This document shows, piece after piece, positions 33,468 through 39,579 of a DNA stretch of 59,968 nt. Under the pieces are notes generated by a model. The model ran no database searches. It had not been told where the DNA came from and saw nothing but the letters and a program-made list of their open reading frames with translations. Where the stretch lies: positions 1 to 59,968 of IMG/VR virus record IMGVR_UViG_3300034071_001219. One strand, 5' to 3'. Both the position numbers and the translations under genes were made by a program. Within the stretch, counting starts at the first letter, position 1. Each line of letters opens with the position of its first letter. This DNA is from a virus.

Positions 33468-33554
33468 ACGAGTGGGTGGATTCGAACCACCTCAAAGCCG
33501 CTAATCTGGCGGAAAGAGTTTATAAGACTCCTCTGACTACCAAGTCTCACTCGC
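33468..33554 (-). tRNA. Type II tRNA, Leu-like body with apparent anticodon TAT
   Basis: Acceptor GCGAGTG/CACTCGT (one G.T), long variable arm CCGC-CAGATTA-GCGG, discriminator A, normal TTCGAAT T-loop. The only 5-bp anticodon stem (GGAGT/ACTCT) gives loop CTTATAA, anticodon TAT. A Leu(TAA) tRNA would have CTTAAAA. See findings. Confidence 0.7.
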
Positions 33555-33568
33555 ATAAATCCAGATCT

Positions 33569-33597
33569 ATTGTAGCGGATCTGGGGCGCTCTGTCAA
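33569..33597 (-). promoter_or_regulatory. Sigma70-type promoter for the Met/type II tRNA pair
   Basis: TTGACA (33592-33597), 17-bp spacer, TACAAT (33569-33574), 15 nt before the tRNA 5' end. Confidence 0.7.
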
Positions 33598-33824
33598 CTA
33601 CCTTCTTCGTGATCGGTGTGTATTCGTATTATATCATCGCTCACACCAAAATCTTCAAAGACCTGTACTACTTCTCTATATGGTACAATGACTGCGTTAC
33701 CATGCTCACTCGTTATGACAAACGATTCACCATTTTCAACTCTTCCTATCAGAGTATCAAAATCTGCTTGAAATTCTTCGACTGTAAATTTTTGGAGATC
33801 TGAAAGTTCTGAATACATTTTCAT
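33594..33824 (-). CDS. Phd/YefM-like antitoxin fold protein, 76 aa
   Basis: TVEEFQADFDTLIGRVENGE followed by SFVITSEHGNAVIVPYREV matches the N-terminal DNA-binding beta-alpha fold of Phd/YefM antitoxins. The C-terminal toxin-binding tail is acidic and short. No toxin gene is adjacent: its downstream neighbour is a tRNA promoter. It could be a repressor, or it could neutralise a host toxin during infection. Confidence 0.7.
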   Translation of the reverse strand: MKMYSELSDLQKFTVEEFQADFDTLIGRVENGESFVITSEHGNAVIVPYREVVQVFEDFGVSDDIIRIHTDHEEGS

Positions 33825-33842
33825 AAAGTTACGTTTTATGAT

Positions 33843-33917
33843 CGGAGTATTCGGATTTGAACCGAAATTATTCCTGCTCCCAAAGCAGGTGCCATGACCA
33901 AGTTAGGCGATACTCCG
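33843..33917 (-). tRNA. tRNA-Pro(TGG)
   Basis: Acceptor CGGAGTA/TACTCCG, anticodon stem CCTGC/GCAGG, loop TTTGGGA. Directly abuts the small ORF at 33918. Confidence 0.92.
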
Positions 33918-34034
33918 TTATTTTGTTTTATGTATAAACATAATACCAGCAAAAGGAACGATTGTCAACCCACACCCGCATAAGAAAATAAAGAATGGAC
34001 TTGCTGCGAGTGCTTCAACGAGATGAAAAATCAT
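33918..34034 (-). CDS. Small membrane protein, 38 aa
   Basis: MIFHLVEALAASPFFIFLCG then CGLTIVPFAGIM: one transmembrane helix. ATGA overlap with the gene before it. A promoter (TTGACA/TATTAT) for the tRNA lies within its 3' half. Confidence 0.6.
   Translation of the reverse strand: MIFHLVEALAASPFFIFLCGCGLTIVPFAGIMFIHKTK
33940..33968 (-). promoter_or_regulatory. Sigma70-type promoter for tRNA-Pro
   Basis: TTGACA (33963-33968), 17-bp spacer, TATTAT (33940-33945), 23 nt upstream of the tRNA. Confidence 0.65.
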
Positions 34035-34258
34035 CTTCCCCTCCAGTTCTTGTATTCATAATACATGTATTGATCCACCGCGTCAAGCCCCGATAAAGGG
34101 GCATCAACTTCCCAGTATGACCACTCAATACAAAACTGTTTAATATGTATATCACTAGCAGTGGTCCTTACTCCATACATTCTTGAAAATGCAGATAAAG
34201 CAAAATGATATCTTTGTCTAATGTGCGGTTCCATTTCCTTTATAGTCTTCGGAATCAT
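34031..34258 (-). CDS. Small protein, paralogue of 35371-35577, 75 aa
   Basis: Start at 34258 has GAGGAGG 6 nt before it. Core RYHFALSAFSRMYGVRTT ... FCIEWSYWEV ... LDAVDQYMYYEYKNW. The gene on the other side of gnd has the same pattern (HFIMSSFARIYGV, FALEWCDEN, LNKVDAYFRKEFESW), so the two are paralogues. Unknown function. Confidence 0.7.
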   Translation of the reverse strand: MIPKTIKEMEPHIRQRYHFALSAFSRMYGVRTTASDIHIKQFCIEWSYWEVDAPLSGLDAVDQYMYYEYKNWRGR

Positions 34259-34337
34259 AGTATCCTCCTCGTGTTCCGAAATACAGTGTAGACAGTACAA
34301 AAGGAATAGCAACAAAAATAAGTGCTTTACCTAACAT
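34218..34337 (-). CDS. Small membrane protein, 39 aa
   Basis: MLGKALIFVAIPFVLSTLYF then GTRGGYYDSEDYKG: one helix and a polar tail. Starts 11 nt inside the gnd 3' end and overlaps the next gene by 41 nt, whose ribosome site it contains. Confidence 0.6.
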   Translation of the reverse strand: MLGKALIFVAIPFVLSTLYFGTRGGYYDSEDYKGNGTAH

Positions 34338-35370
34338 GATGTCCACCGAACATGTAACGCATTCCGTTCAGGATTTTTGCTCCGAACGATCCGAGATTGC
34401 GTGAGTTAAATCTTTCAAATAAGGCAGTAGTAATAACAGGAGCGGGAACCCCCAGATCCACAGCGGCAGAAACAGTCCAACGACCCTCACCGCTGTCGGA
34501 TACGCCTCCAGAGAACTGTTTAAGCTGACCATCCCTGCGTAGCACATCAGCAGTAAGGTCAAGTAACCAGCTGCCAACCACGCTACCACGACGCCATAAC
34601 TCAGCAACTTCAGCAACATCAATATCATAACAATAGGATTCTGGGTCTGCCATAGGGGCAACTTCTGCATCCCCTTCTCTGACATACTGAGCACCTGCAT
34701 TAGCGTTCTTGATGATGTTAAATCCTTCTGCGTATGCCTGCATAATACCATACTCAATACCATTATGCACCATCTTTACAAAATGCCCAGCACCTGGACC
34801 ACCACAATGTAACCAACCATATTCAGCAGAAGTTATGTCTGAGACAAATTGAGTCCTGGGGGCAGCATCAATTCCTGGGGAGAGGGCATTAAAAATACGC
34901 GAACAAGTGGAGACTGCAGTATCTCCGCCACCAACCATAAGACAGTATCCACGATCCAAACCATAAACACCACCGCTAGTGCCACAATCAATATATTGGA
35001 TGCCAAGTTTTGCCAGGCGTTCTGCCCTTTTCCGACTGTCTTTAAAATTGCTATTGCCATGATCAATAATAATATCTCCTTCGTCACAATATCGTAGTAA
35101 CTCATCAATTGTCTCCTCTACTGTTTCTGCAGGCACAACCATCATGAAGATGCCTGGACCATATTTGTCTGATACTCCACTTTGAGTATGTTTTACTACT
35201 TGAGCAAGGCTTTGTATAGAAGTTGTAACACCGTTAACATATCCGTTTTCGTATGCTTCTTGTGCTTTTTCATAGTTCCTACGATAACCCCAAACTTCTA
35301 TTCCTACCTTCATCATACGACGGGACATACCTTCACCCATTCTACCCAATCCAATTAATCCTACTTTCAT
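34327..35370 (-). CDS. gnd: 6-phosphogluconate dehydrogenase, short (decarboxylating) type
   Basis: Oxidises 6-phosphogluconate to ribulose-5-phosphate, making NADPH. KVGLIGLGRMGEGMSRRMM (Rossmann), IDCGTSGGVYGLDRGYCLMV, the catalytic Lys in GAGHFVKMVHNGIEYGIMQ. At 347 aa it is the short form lacking part of the C-terminal helical domain. Cyanophages carry gnd, zwf, talC and cp12 to switch the host to the pentose phosphate pathway; zwf and cp12 are not in this window. Confidence 0.94.
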   Translation of the reverse strand: MKVGLIGLGRMGEGMSRRMMKVGIEVWGYRRNYEKAQEAYENGYVNGVTTSIQSLAQVVKHTQSGVSDKYGPGIFMMVVPAETVEETIDELLRYCDEGDIIIDHGNSNFKDSRKRAERLAKLGIQYIDCGTSGGVYGLDRGYCLMVGGGDTAVSTCSRIFNALSPGIDAAPRTQFVSDITSAEYGWLHCGGPGAGHFVKMVHNGIEYGIMQAYAEGFNIIKNANAGAQYVREGDAEVAPMADPESYCYDIDVAEVAELWRRGSVVGSWLLDLTADVLRRDGQLKQFSGGVSDSGEGRWTVSAAVDLGVPAPVITTALFERFNSRNLGSFGAKILNGMRYMFGGHHVR

Positions 35371-35577
35371 TTAATTCTCCCAGGATTCAAATTCTTTTCT
35401 AAAATAAGCATCTACTTTATTTAAACTATCCAAATGGATATTACACACATAATTATTTTCATCACACCATTCTAGCGCAAATGAATGCATTCTTTCATCA
35501 GATTTTACTCTAGGAACTCCATAAATTCTAGCAAAAGAAGACATTATAAAATGCCAACACTGATGTTCAGATTTCAT
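35371..35577 (-). CDS. Small protein, paralogue of 34031-34258, 68 aa
   Basis: MKSEHQCWHFIMSSFARIYG, FALEWCDEN and LNKVDAYFRKEFESWEN mirror the protein encoded just after gnd. ATGA overlap with talC; its stop abuts the gnd ATG. Unknown function. Confidence 0.7.
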   Translation of the reverse strand: MKSEHQCWHFIMSSFARIYGVPRVKSDERMHSFALEWCDENNYVCNIHLDSLNKVDAYFRKEFESWEN

Positions 35578-36233
35578 TTCTGATTTTTAATAACCTCTTC
35601 CCAATCTTTCTGAAAGAGTTCCAAACCCTTATCAGTCATAATGTTCTTATACATTGCCCAGAATACCACTGGGGGAATTGTAACAACATCAGCACCGCAA
35701 AGAGCCGATTGCTCCACTTGTCTTACATCACGAAGAGATGCTGCAAGAATTTGTGTAGATGTTCCTGAGTAATCAAATGCCTTACGAATGTTTTTGATAA
35801 GTTCAATTCCATCTACAGAATTATCCATCCAACGCCCAACGAATGGTGAGATAAATGTTGCTCCTGCTTTGGATACAAGAAGTGCCTGAGCGACTGAGAA
35901 CACAAGAGTTACATTAACTTGAATTCCTCTATCAGTTAGAAACTTACATACTTTAAGTCCTTCTACGGTACAAGGAACTTTAATTGTAACTGCTGGTGCA
36001 ATTGTATAAAATTGTTGTGCTTGTGAAAGCATTTCTTCGGCAGTATCTGCAACAACTTCTGCAGAAATACTTTCTAGTTTTGAAAAAGAATTTGTTATTT
36101 CTTCAATAACTTCATGAAGTTGTCTACCACTTTTAAGAATTAAAGTGGGATTTGTAGTAACTCCATCTAATAGTCCAGTCTCATACGCTGGTTTGATAAA
36201 TGAAACATCAGCAGTATCTAAAAAAATCTTCAT
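35574..36233 (-). CDS. talC: Transaldolase, TalC/fructose-6-P aldolase type
   Basis: MKIFLDTADVSFIKPAYETG and GVTTNPTL begin the barrel; the Schiff-base Lys is in VTIKVPCTVEGL; VNVTLVFSVAQALL and FISPFVGRW follow. 219 aa, the compact TalC form widely carried by cyanophages. AGGAGAT precedes the ATG. Together with gnd it supports pentose formation for nucleotide synthesis. Confidence 0.95.
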   Translation of the reverse strand: MKIFLDTADVSFIKPAYETGLLDGVTTNPTLILKSGRQLHEVIEEITNSFSKLESISAEVVADTAEEMLSQAQQFYTIAPAVTIKVPCTVEGLKVCKFLTDRGIQVNVTLVFSVAQALLVSKAGATFISPFVGRWMDNSVDGIELIKNIRKAFDYSGTSTQILAASLRDVRQVEQSALCGADVVTIPPVVFWAMYKNIMTDKGLELFQKDWEEVIKNQK

Positions 36234-36243
36234 ATACTATCTC

Positions 36244-36333
36244 CTATTGTGGATAAGCGTTATTTAATGCCAAAATAACAAAAAGACCAATAATTCCAAA
36301 AATAGTCATTGCCGAAAATATTGTGTTACTCAT
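36244..36333 (-). CDS. Small membrane peptide, 29 aa
   Basis: MSNTIFSAMTIFGIIGLFVI then LALNNAYPQ, a single helix. Start overlaps the stop of the acidic gene (ATGAGTAA). Position in a tightly packed operon supports it. Confidence 0.55.
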   Translation of the reverse strand: MSNTIFSAMTIFGIIGLFVILALNNAYPQ

Positions 36334-36439
36334 CCTCTTCGTCCTCATAAGTTGAAGGTTCTTCAAATAACTCATCTATCTTTTGTTGTAAAACTCTTCT
36401 TTGAAGTTCTTGTAAATCTTTTTCTGTAATTGTCCCCAT
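36326..36439 (-). CDS. Small acidic helical protein, 37 aa
   Basis: MGTITEKDLQELQRRVLQQK then an acidic tail (YEDEEDE). TAATG overlap with the gene before it. Confidence 0.55.
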   Translation of the reverse strand: MGTITEKDLQELQRRVLQQKIDELFEEPSTYEDEEDE

Positions 36440-36642
36440 TAGTTTAAAGTAATTTTAAGAAATGGAAGTAAAGGTGGAATAACACCAATCAACCTTAAAA
36501 GTCCTTCAGCAAATAAAGCAAGAACCACCCAACCGACGCACATGCTAATGATAGAAGCATTACGGTTGTGTCGTCGTATAGCAGCATCAATCATCTCCTG
36601 AACTTCTGAGCGTGTAATAAATTCTTCTTGTTCGTGCATCAT
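36439..36642 (-). CDS. Small membrane protein, 67 aa
   Basis: Helical charged head (EEFITRSEVQEMIDAAIRRH) and two hydrophobic segments (IISMCVGWVVLALFAEGL and LLRLIGVIPPLLPFL). ATGA overlap upstream. Unknown. Confidence 0.65.
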   Translation of the reverse strand: MMHEQEEFITRSEVQEMIDAAIRRHNRNASIISMCVGWVVLALFAEGLLRLIGVIPPLLPFLKITLN

Positions 36643-36788
36643 TTCTCATCTCCAAGAAACTTTGCAAGAGGATCTTTCTTAGTCTTCACAATTTCAACTG
36701 CTCTCTTATAGAACATATTGTCTGTATTACCAGAAGATTCAAAAGTTACCTTAATCTTCACCCAATTCTCATAGGTGTGTTGGTCCAT
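36639..36788 (-). CDS. Conserved small protein, 49 aa
   Basis: MDQHTYENWVKIKVTFESSG then KRAVEIVKTKKDPLAKFL. First gene of the small-gene/talC/gnd unit. A TTGACT/TATTAT pair with a 16-bp spacer lies shortly upstream, between 36816 and 36843. Confidence 0.7.
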   Translation of the reverse strand: MDQHTYENWVKIKVTFESSGNTDNMFYKRAVEIVKTKKDPLAKFLGDEK

Positions 36789-36902
36789 AAATTTGTTCTT
36801 GGGACATTATTATATAATAATCACAGACATTCTACAGTCAACATTTTGTGTTCATATCGTAACACTGTTGAAGGAATTGTTAAATTTGTAACTTATCTTA
36901 AC

Positions 36903-36988
36903 GGAAGGTGGGAGAGTCGAACTCCCAAGGGCTTTAACACCTCAACGCTTTTCAAGAGCGGTTCCGTCGCCAATCGGATTGACCTTCC
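36903..36988 (-). tRNA. tRNA-Ser(TGA)
   Basis: Type II; acceptor GGAAGGT/ACCTTCC, anticodon loop CTTGAAA, long variable arm, T-loop TTCGACT. Confidence 0.92.
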
Positions 36989-36997
36989 AGAAAGTTC

Positions 36998-37255
36998 TTA
37001 ACGAACTTCAAAATCAAGACGCTTAACTTTACGCTGGCGTCGTGCTTCTTGCCAAGCAATATCTTGGGAAGTTAGAACACATTTGCTTTGATTTTGTTTT
37101 AATGAGTTTAACATTACAACTTGAGATAAGTCAAGTGCTGAAATCTTATCTCCACGAATTGTTGTCATATTTGAACAACCACATGTTATTGTTTTTGTTG
37201 GATGCCCTTCAATCTCCCGGTTACAGGAGCGGCACCTGATTTTTAAGTTTTCCAT
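36998..37255 (-). CDS. Zinc-ribbon-like protein, 85 aa
   Basis: LKIRCRSCNREIEGHPTK and TITCGCSN supply a C-x2-C ... C-x-C zinc-ribbon-like set; the C-terminal half is helical and basic (EARRQRKVKRLDF). Located just before tRNA-Ser. Likely a small nucleic-acid-binding phage protein; unnamed. Confidence 0.68.
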   Translation of the reverse strand: MENLKIRCRSCNREIEGHPTKTITCGCSNMTTIRGDKISALDLSQVVMLNSLKQNQSKCVLTSQDIAWQEARRQRKVKRLDFEVR

Positions 37256-37263
37256 AATCTCAA

Positions 37264-37770
37264 CTATTCTTCTATAGTCTCTTGTACTTCTTCAGAGATT
37301 TCTTCTTCCAATTCTTCTTGAACTTTTTTTGAACTTGTATCTGAAAATGAACGGAGCATCCAAATAAATTTGCCGTGAGACTCCATTAAATCTTGAACCA
37401 GATTTGCTGTAGCATACGACTTTTGTTCTTCTGCTTCTTCAGATATTTTGACCATCATATCACAAAAATCAATATTAGACTGAAGAAGGTCAGAAATCAT
37501 ACGTTCAGCATTCGCAGAACTTGATGCTTCTTTAATTTTAGATACTTCAAGAATACGATTTAAACTACTTAAAGGTTTTACGTTCAAGTATCTCATATGC
37601 TCCGAGATCCTATCAAGTTCTTCGAAGATAGTCTCATACTGACCACCAAAAAGAGTATGAAGTTGTTGAAAGTCTTTTCCAACAACATTCCAATGATAGA
37701 CCCAAGTTTTATGAAATAGCACAAAAAGTGATGCCTGAGCATCACTTAAGAGTTTAAACAGTTTTTCCAT
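37264..37770 (-). CDS. dps: Dps-like ferritin-family protein
   Basis: DNA-protection/iron-storage mini-ferritin. LFHKTWVYHWNVVGKDF and LHTLFGGQYETIFEELDR hold the Dps ferroxidase pattern (H-x-x-W, then D near E); LMESHGKFIWMLRSF follows, then a Glu-rich tail. 168 aa from the ATG at 37770. A late box lies 17 nt upstream, so expression is probably late. Confidence 0.85.
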   Translation of the reverse strand: MEKLFKLLSDAQASLFVLFHKTWVYHWNVVGKDFQQLHTLFGGQYETIFEELDRISEHMRYLNVKPLSSLNRILEVSKIKEASSSANAERMISDLLQSNIDFCDMMVKISEEAEEQKSYATANLVQDLMESHGKFIWMLRSFSDTSSKKVQEELEEEISEEVQETIEE

Positions 37771-37786
37771 TATACTCTTTTTCAAG

Positions 37787-37794
37787 TATTTATG
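37787..37794 (-). promoter_or_regulatory. Late promoter box CATAAATA before dps
   Basis: NATAAATA match 17 nt before the ATG at 37770, directly after tRNA-Val in the transcript direction. Confidence 0.6.
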
Positions 37795-37799
37795 CAAGT

Positions 37800-37870
37800 G
37801 GGCAATATCGGATTCGAACCAATGACCGTCTGCGTGTAAAGCAGCTGCGCTACCGCTGCGCCAATCGCCC
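37800..37870 (-). tRNA. tRNA-Val(TAC)
   Basis: Acceptor GGGCGAT/ATTGCCC, loop TTTACAC, T-loop TTCGAAT. Confidence 0.92.
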
Positions 37871-37873
37871 AGG

Positions 37874-37946
37874 CTCCCCCGACAAGATTCGAACTTGTGA
37901 CCTGGAAATTAACAGTTTCTCGCGCTACCGCTGCGCCACAGGGGAA
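37874..37946 (-). tRNA. tRNA-Asn(GTT)
   Basis: Acceptor TTCCCCT/GGGGGAG with G.T ends, loop CTGTTAA, T-loop TTCGAAT; 3 nt from tRNA-Val. Confidence 0.92.
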
Positions 37947-37953
37947 TGTTCTA

Positions 37954-38163
37954 TTACTTAGAACTTACAAAATCATTAATCGTTTCTGCTTGCTTAAGAA
38001 CATCTTGTAGAGTTGGAAACTCTGGATAATCCATCTTCACAGTATTTGCAGAATTTGCATTCCAATAACGAGCAGTATCCATTTCAATACTGAACTGGTC
38101 ATTTAGCATATTATATGCTTGCTTAAAGATTTCAAAACGAAGTTCGTAAGGTGTCATAGTCAT
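37954..38163 (-). CDS. Conserved small cyanophage-type protein, 69 aa
   Basis: MTMTPYELRFEIFKQAYNML then DTARYWNANSANTVKMDYPE, a helical protein of a type recurrent in cyanomyoviruses. Lies within the tRNA array. Function unknown. Confidence 0.72.
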   Translation of the reverse strand: MTMTPYELRFEIFKQAYNMLNDQFSIEMDTARYWNANSANTVKMDYPEFPTLQDVLKQAETINDFVSSK

Positions 38164-38186
38164 AATTCTATTTGTGTGTCTGTGTG

Positions 38187-38206
38187 TTTAAAGAACCCGA
38201 AGGTTC
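38187..38206 (-). terminator. Short hairpin after tRNA-Gly
   Basis: GAACC-TTCG-GGTTC hairpin followed by TTTAAA, just 3' of tRNA-Gly; weak T-tract, so possibly a processing or attenuating signal. Confidence 0.5.
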
Positions 38207-38209
38207 AGA

Positions 38210-38279
38210 GCGGGTAACCGGAATCGAACCGGTGACTCCAACTTGGAAGGATGGCATTTTACCCCTAAACTATACCCGC
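38210..38279 (-). tRNA. tRNA-Gly(TCC)
   Basis: Acceptor GCGGGTA/TACCCGC, loop CTTCCAA, one T-T mismatch in the anticodon stem, T-loop TTCGATT. Confidence 0.9.
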
Positions 38280-38289
38280 TTATAAGACA

Positions 38290-38318
38290 ATCATAAACTA
38301 TTTAAGTTTGATTGTCAA
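38290..38318 (-). promoter_or_regulatory. Sigma70-type promoter for tRNA-Gly
   Basis: TTGACA (38313-38318), 17-bp spacer, TATGAT (38290-38295), 11 nt before the tRNA. Confidence 0.65.
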
Positions 38319-38319
38319 G

Positions 38320-38402
38320 TGTCGATGAAGGGACTTGAACCCCCACGTCCGAAGACACTGGAACCTAAACCCAGCGCGTCTACCAATTCCGCCACATCGA
38401 CA
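38320..38402 (-). tRNA. tRNA-Leu(TAG)
   Basis: Type II; acceptor TGTCGAT/ATCGACA, anticodon loop TTTAGGT, variable arm TGTC-TTCG-GACG, T-loop TTCAAGT. Confidence 0.92.
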
Positions 38403-38405
38403 GTG

Positions 38406-38454
38406 ACCCCTCTGTTTGAGCATCATTCGGCGTCCCGAGATAGGCTTAAGGGGT
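38406..38454 (-). ncRNA. Structured element E1 directly upstream of tRNA-Leu
   Basis: Outer stem ACCCCT/AGGGGT, inner stem AGC/GCT, a small hairpin TCGG-GACG-CCGA and a conserved CAAAC strand. It shares layout and loop sequence with E2 (41049-41086), with compensated stem changes. See findings. Confidence 0.45.
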
Positions 38455-38523
38455 GTTATTGATGGAGTAAGTGTGATATACCTCATAAGGATATAACAGT
38501 GACTTACCCTCTATCACTTTTAT

Positions 38524-38552
38524 ATAGTAACAGACTCTTAAGAGTCTGTCAA
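38524..38552 (-). promoter_or_regulatory. Sigma70-type promoter with a perfect palindrome as spacer
   Basis: TTGACA (38547-38552), 17-bp spacer, TACTAT (38524-38529). The 20-bp palindrome ACAGACTCTTAAGAGTCTGT (38530-38549) fills the spacer; it could be an operator or hairpin. Confidence 0.65.
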
Positions 38553-38554
38553 GC

Positions 38555-38627
38555 GTCCTTTGAGAGATTCGAACTCCCGACACATAGGTTCGTAGCCTAC
38601 TGCTCTGCTCCACTGAGCTAAAAGGAC
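38555..38627 (-). tRNA. tRNA-Arg(ACG)
   Basis: Acceptor GTCCTTT/AAAGGAC, anticodon loop CTACGAA, T-loop TTCGAAT. A34 here is the normal TadA substrate. Confidence 0.92.
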
Positions 38628-38631
38628 AAAT

Positions 38632-38702
38632 TCTGAGGGTAGGATTCGAACCCACGAATGGCGGGACCAAAACCCGCTGCCTTACCACTTGGCGACCTCA
38701 GA
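38632..38702 (-). tRNA. tRNA-Gln(TTG)
   Basis: Acceptor TCTGAGG/CCTCAGA, loop TTTTGGT, T-loop TTCGAAT. Confidence 0.92.
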
Positions 38703-38703
38703 A

Positions 38704-38773
38704 GCCCGATAACAGAATTGAACTGTTCTCTGCAGTTTACTAAACTGCTGCATCACCACAATGCTTATCGGGC
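38704..38773 (-). tRNA. tRNA-Thr(AGT)
   Basis: Acceptor GCCCGAT/ATCGGGC, anticodon stem GCAGT/ACTGC, loop TTAGTAA. Anticodon AGT is unusual for bacteria (see findings). Its 5' end overlaps the last codons of the HNH gene by 9 nt. Confidence 0.85.
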
Positions 38774-39304
38774 GGGATTTGATAATACTCTACCTTTTCT
38801 AAACCCTTCTGGAATATCTTGATTTTTATCTATTCGATAAGAACCTTCTTTTGTTCCATCAGTAATCCACATTTTACCATACATAGAATTTTTTTCTCCT
38901 TGTTGATGTCCTATTCTCTGTAATGTCTTTTTTTTCTTTTCAATAGCATCAGGAGTGCAAGCCAACAATCTTGCATTAGGAGACATTTTTCTCAATAATT
39001 CTATTTGTTTTATTTTGAATTCTGGGTCATTCCACCTTTCCTTAAGAAGTTTACTACTAACATCTTTAGATAATTGGGAGTGGGGTCTATTTCTATTACT
39101 TTCCGCAATAAGTTTGGAAATAATTTCTTTTTTTGGTAAATATTTTACCAACCCCCTCCAAGCCAATTCATCTTCTACTTTACCCCACAATCTCCAATTA
39201 CAATAATGAAACATTGCGTGTTGAGTAATACTCAATTCGATTAAGTTTTCTGCAGAATCAGAACCTCCCATATGTTTTGGTATAATATGATGATGATGTT
39301 TCAT
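38765..39304 (-). CDS. HNH homing endonuclease inserted in the tRNA array
   Basis: MKHHHHIIPKHMGGSDSAEN ... LIELSITQHAMFHY is an HNH motif (HHIIPKHMGG, N, H). The middle has KLLKERWNDPEF and a C-terminal NSMYGKMWITDGT, as in phage Mob-type endonucleases. Lies between tRNA-His and tRNA-Thr and its last residues read into tRNA-Thr. The start is behind a hairpin containing a late promoter. Confidence 0.85.
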   Translation of the reverse strand: MKHHHHIIPKHMGGSDSAENLIELSITQHAMFHYCNWRLWGKVEDELAWRGLVKYLPKKEIISKLIAESNRNRPHSQLSKDVSSKLLKERWNDPEFKIKQIELLRKMSPNARLLACTPDAIEKKKKTLQRIGHQQGEKNSMYGKMWITDGTKEGSYRIDKNQDIPEGFRKGRVLSNPAR

Positions 39305-39312
39305 TTTAAAAA

Positions 39313-39346
39313 TTGAACCCTAATAACATTATTTATTAGAATTCAA
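39313..39346 (-). promoter_or_regulatory. Hairpin with internal late promoter controlling the HNH gene
   Basis: Left arm 39333-39346 (TTGAATTCTAATAA) pairs with right arm 39313-39326 (TTATTAGGGTTCAA) with two G.T pairs and a 6-nt loop; AATAAATA (39330-39337) spans loop and left arm. AGGG, the likely ribosome site for the ATG at 39304, is in the right arm. A late start near 39324 would remove the left arm. Confidence 0.72.
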
Positions 39347-39347
39347 T

Positions 39348-39418
39348 GTGTCGTATGAGAATTGAACTCATCTCCTCTGTTCCACAAACAGATGCCTTAA
39401 CCACTAGGCTAACGACAC
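39348..39418 (-). tRNA. tRNA-His(GTG)
   Basis: Acceptor GTGTCGT/ACGACAC, anticodon stem TCTGT/ACAGA, loop TTGTGGA, T-loop TTCAATT. Confidence 0.92.
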
Positions 39419-39420
39419 AA

Positions 39421-39491
39421 GGCAGTGGGTAGAATTGAACTACCGACATAGAGGGTATGAATCTCTTGTTCTACCACTGAACTACACTGCC
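39421..39491 (-). tRNA. tRNA-Met(CAT)
   Basis: Acceptor GGCAGTG/CACTGCC, loop TTCATAC, one mismatch in the anticodon stem, T-loop TTCAATT. Confidence 0.88.
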
Positions 39492-39579
39492 AAAGTGGAC
39501 GCTGACCTGCTGGTTACTCTTTCTGAAGAGGGAGGCGTCAGTCTTTTATATCCTAGCAAGCACCTTGCTGGAGTCCTAC
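39492..39579 (-). other. Structured spacer in tRNA array
   Basis: Between tRNA-Ser(GCT) and tRNA-Met: hairpin AGCAAG-GTG-CTTGCT, then an outer stem CTGAC/GTCAG around CTCTT-AAGAG. No tRNA fold and no gene seen. Confidence 0.4.

Noticed and set aside
34050-34083. TTGACG-N17-TATTAT inside the 75-aa gene
   Set aside because: It lies in well-supported coding sequence (LDAVDQYMYYEY) with no unit starting just downstream; treated as chance.
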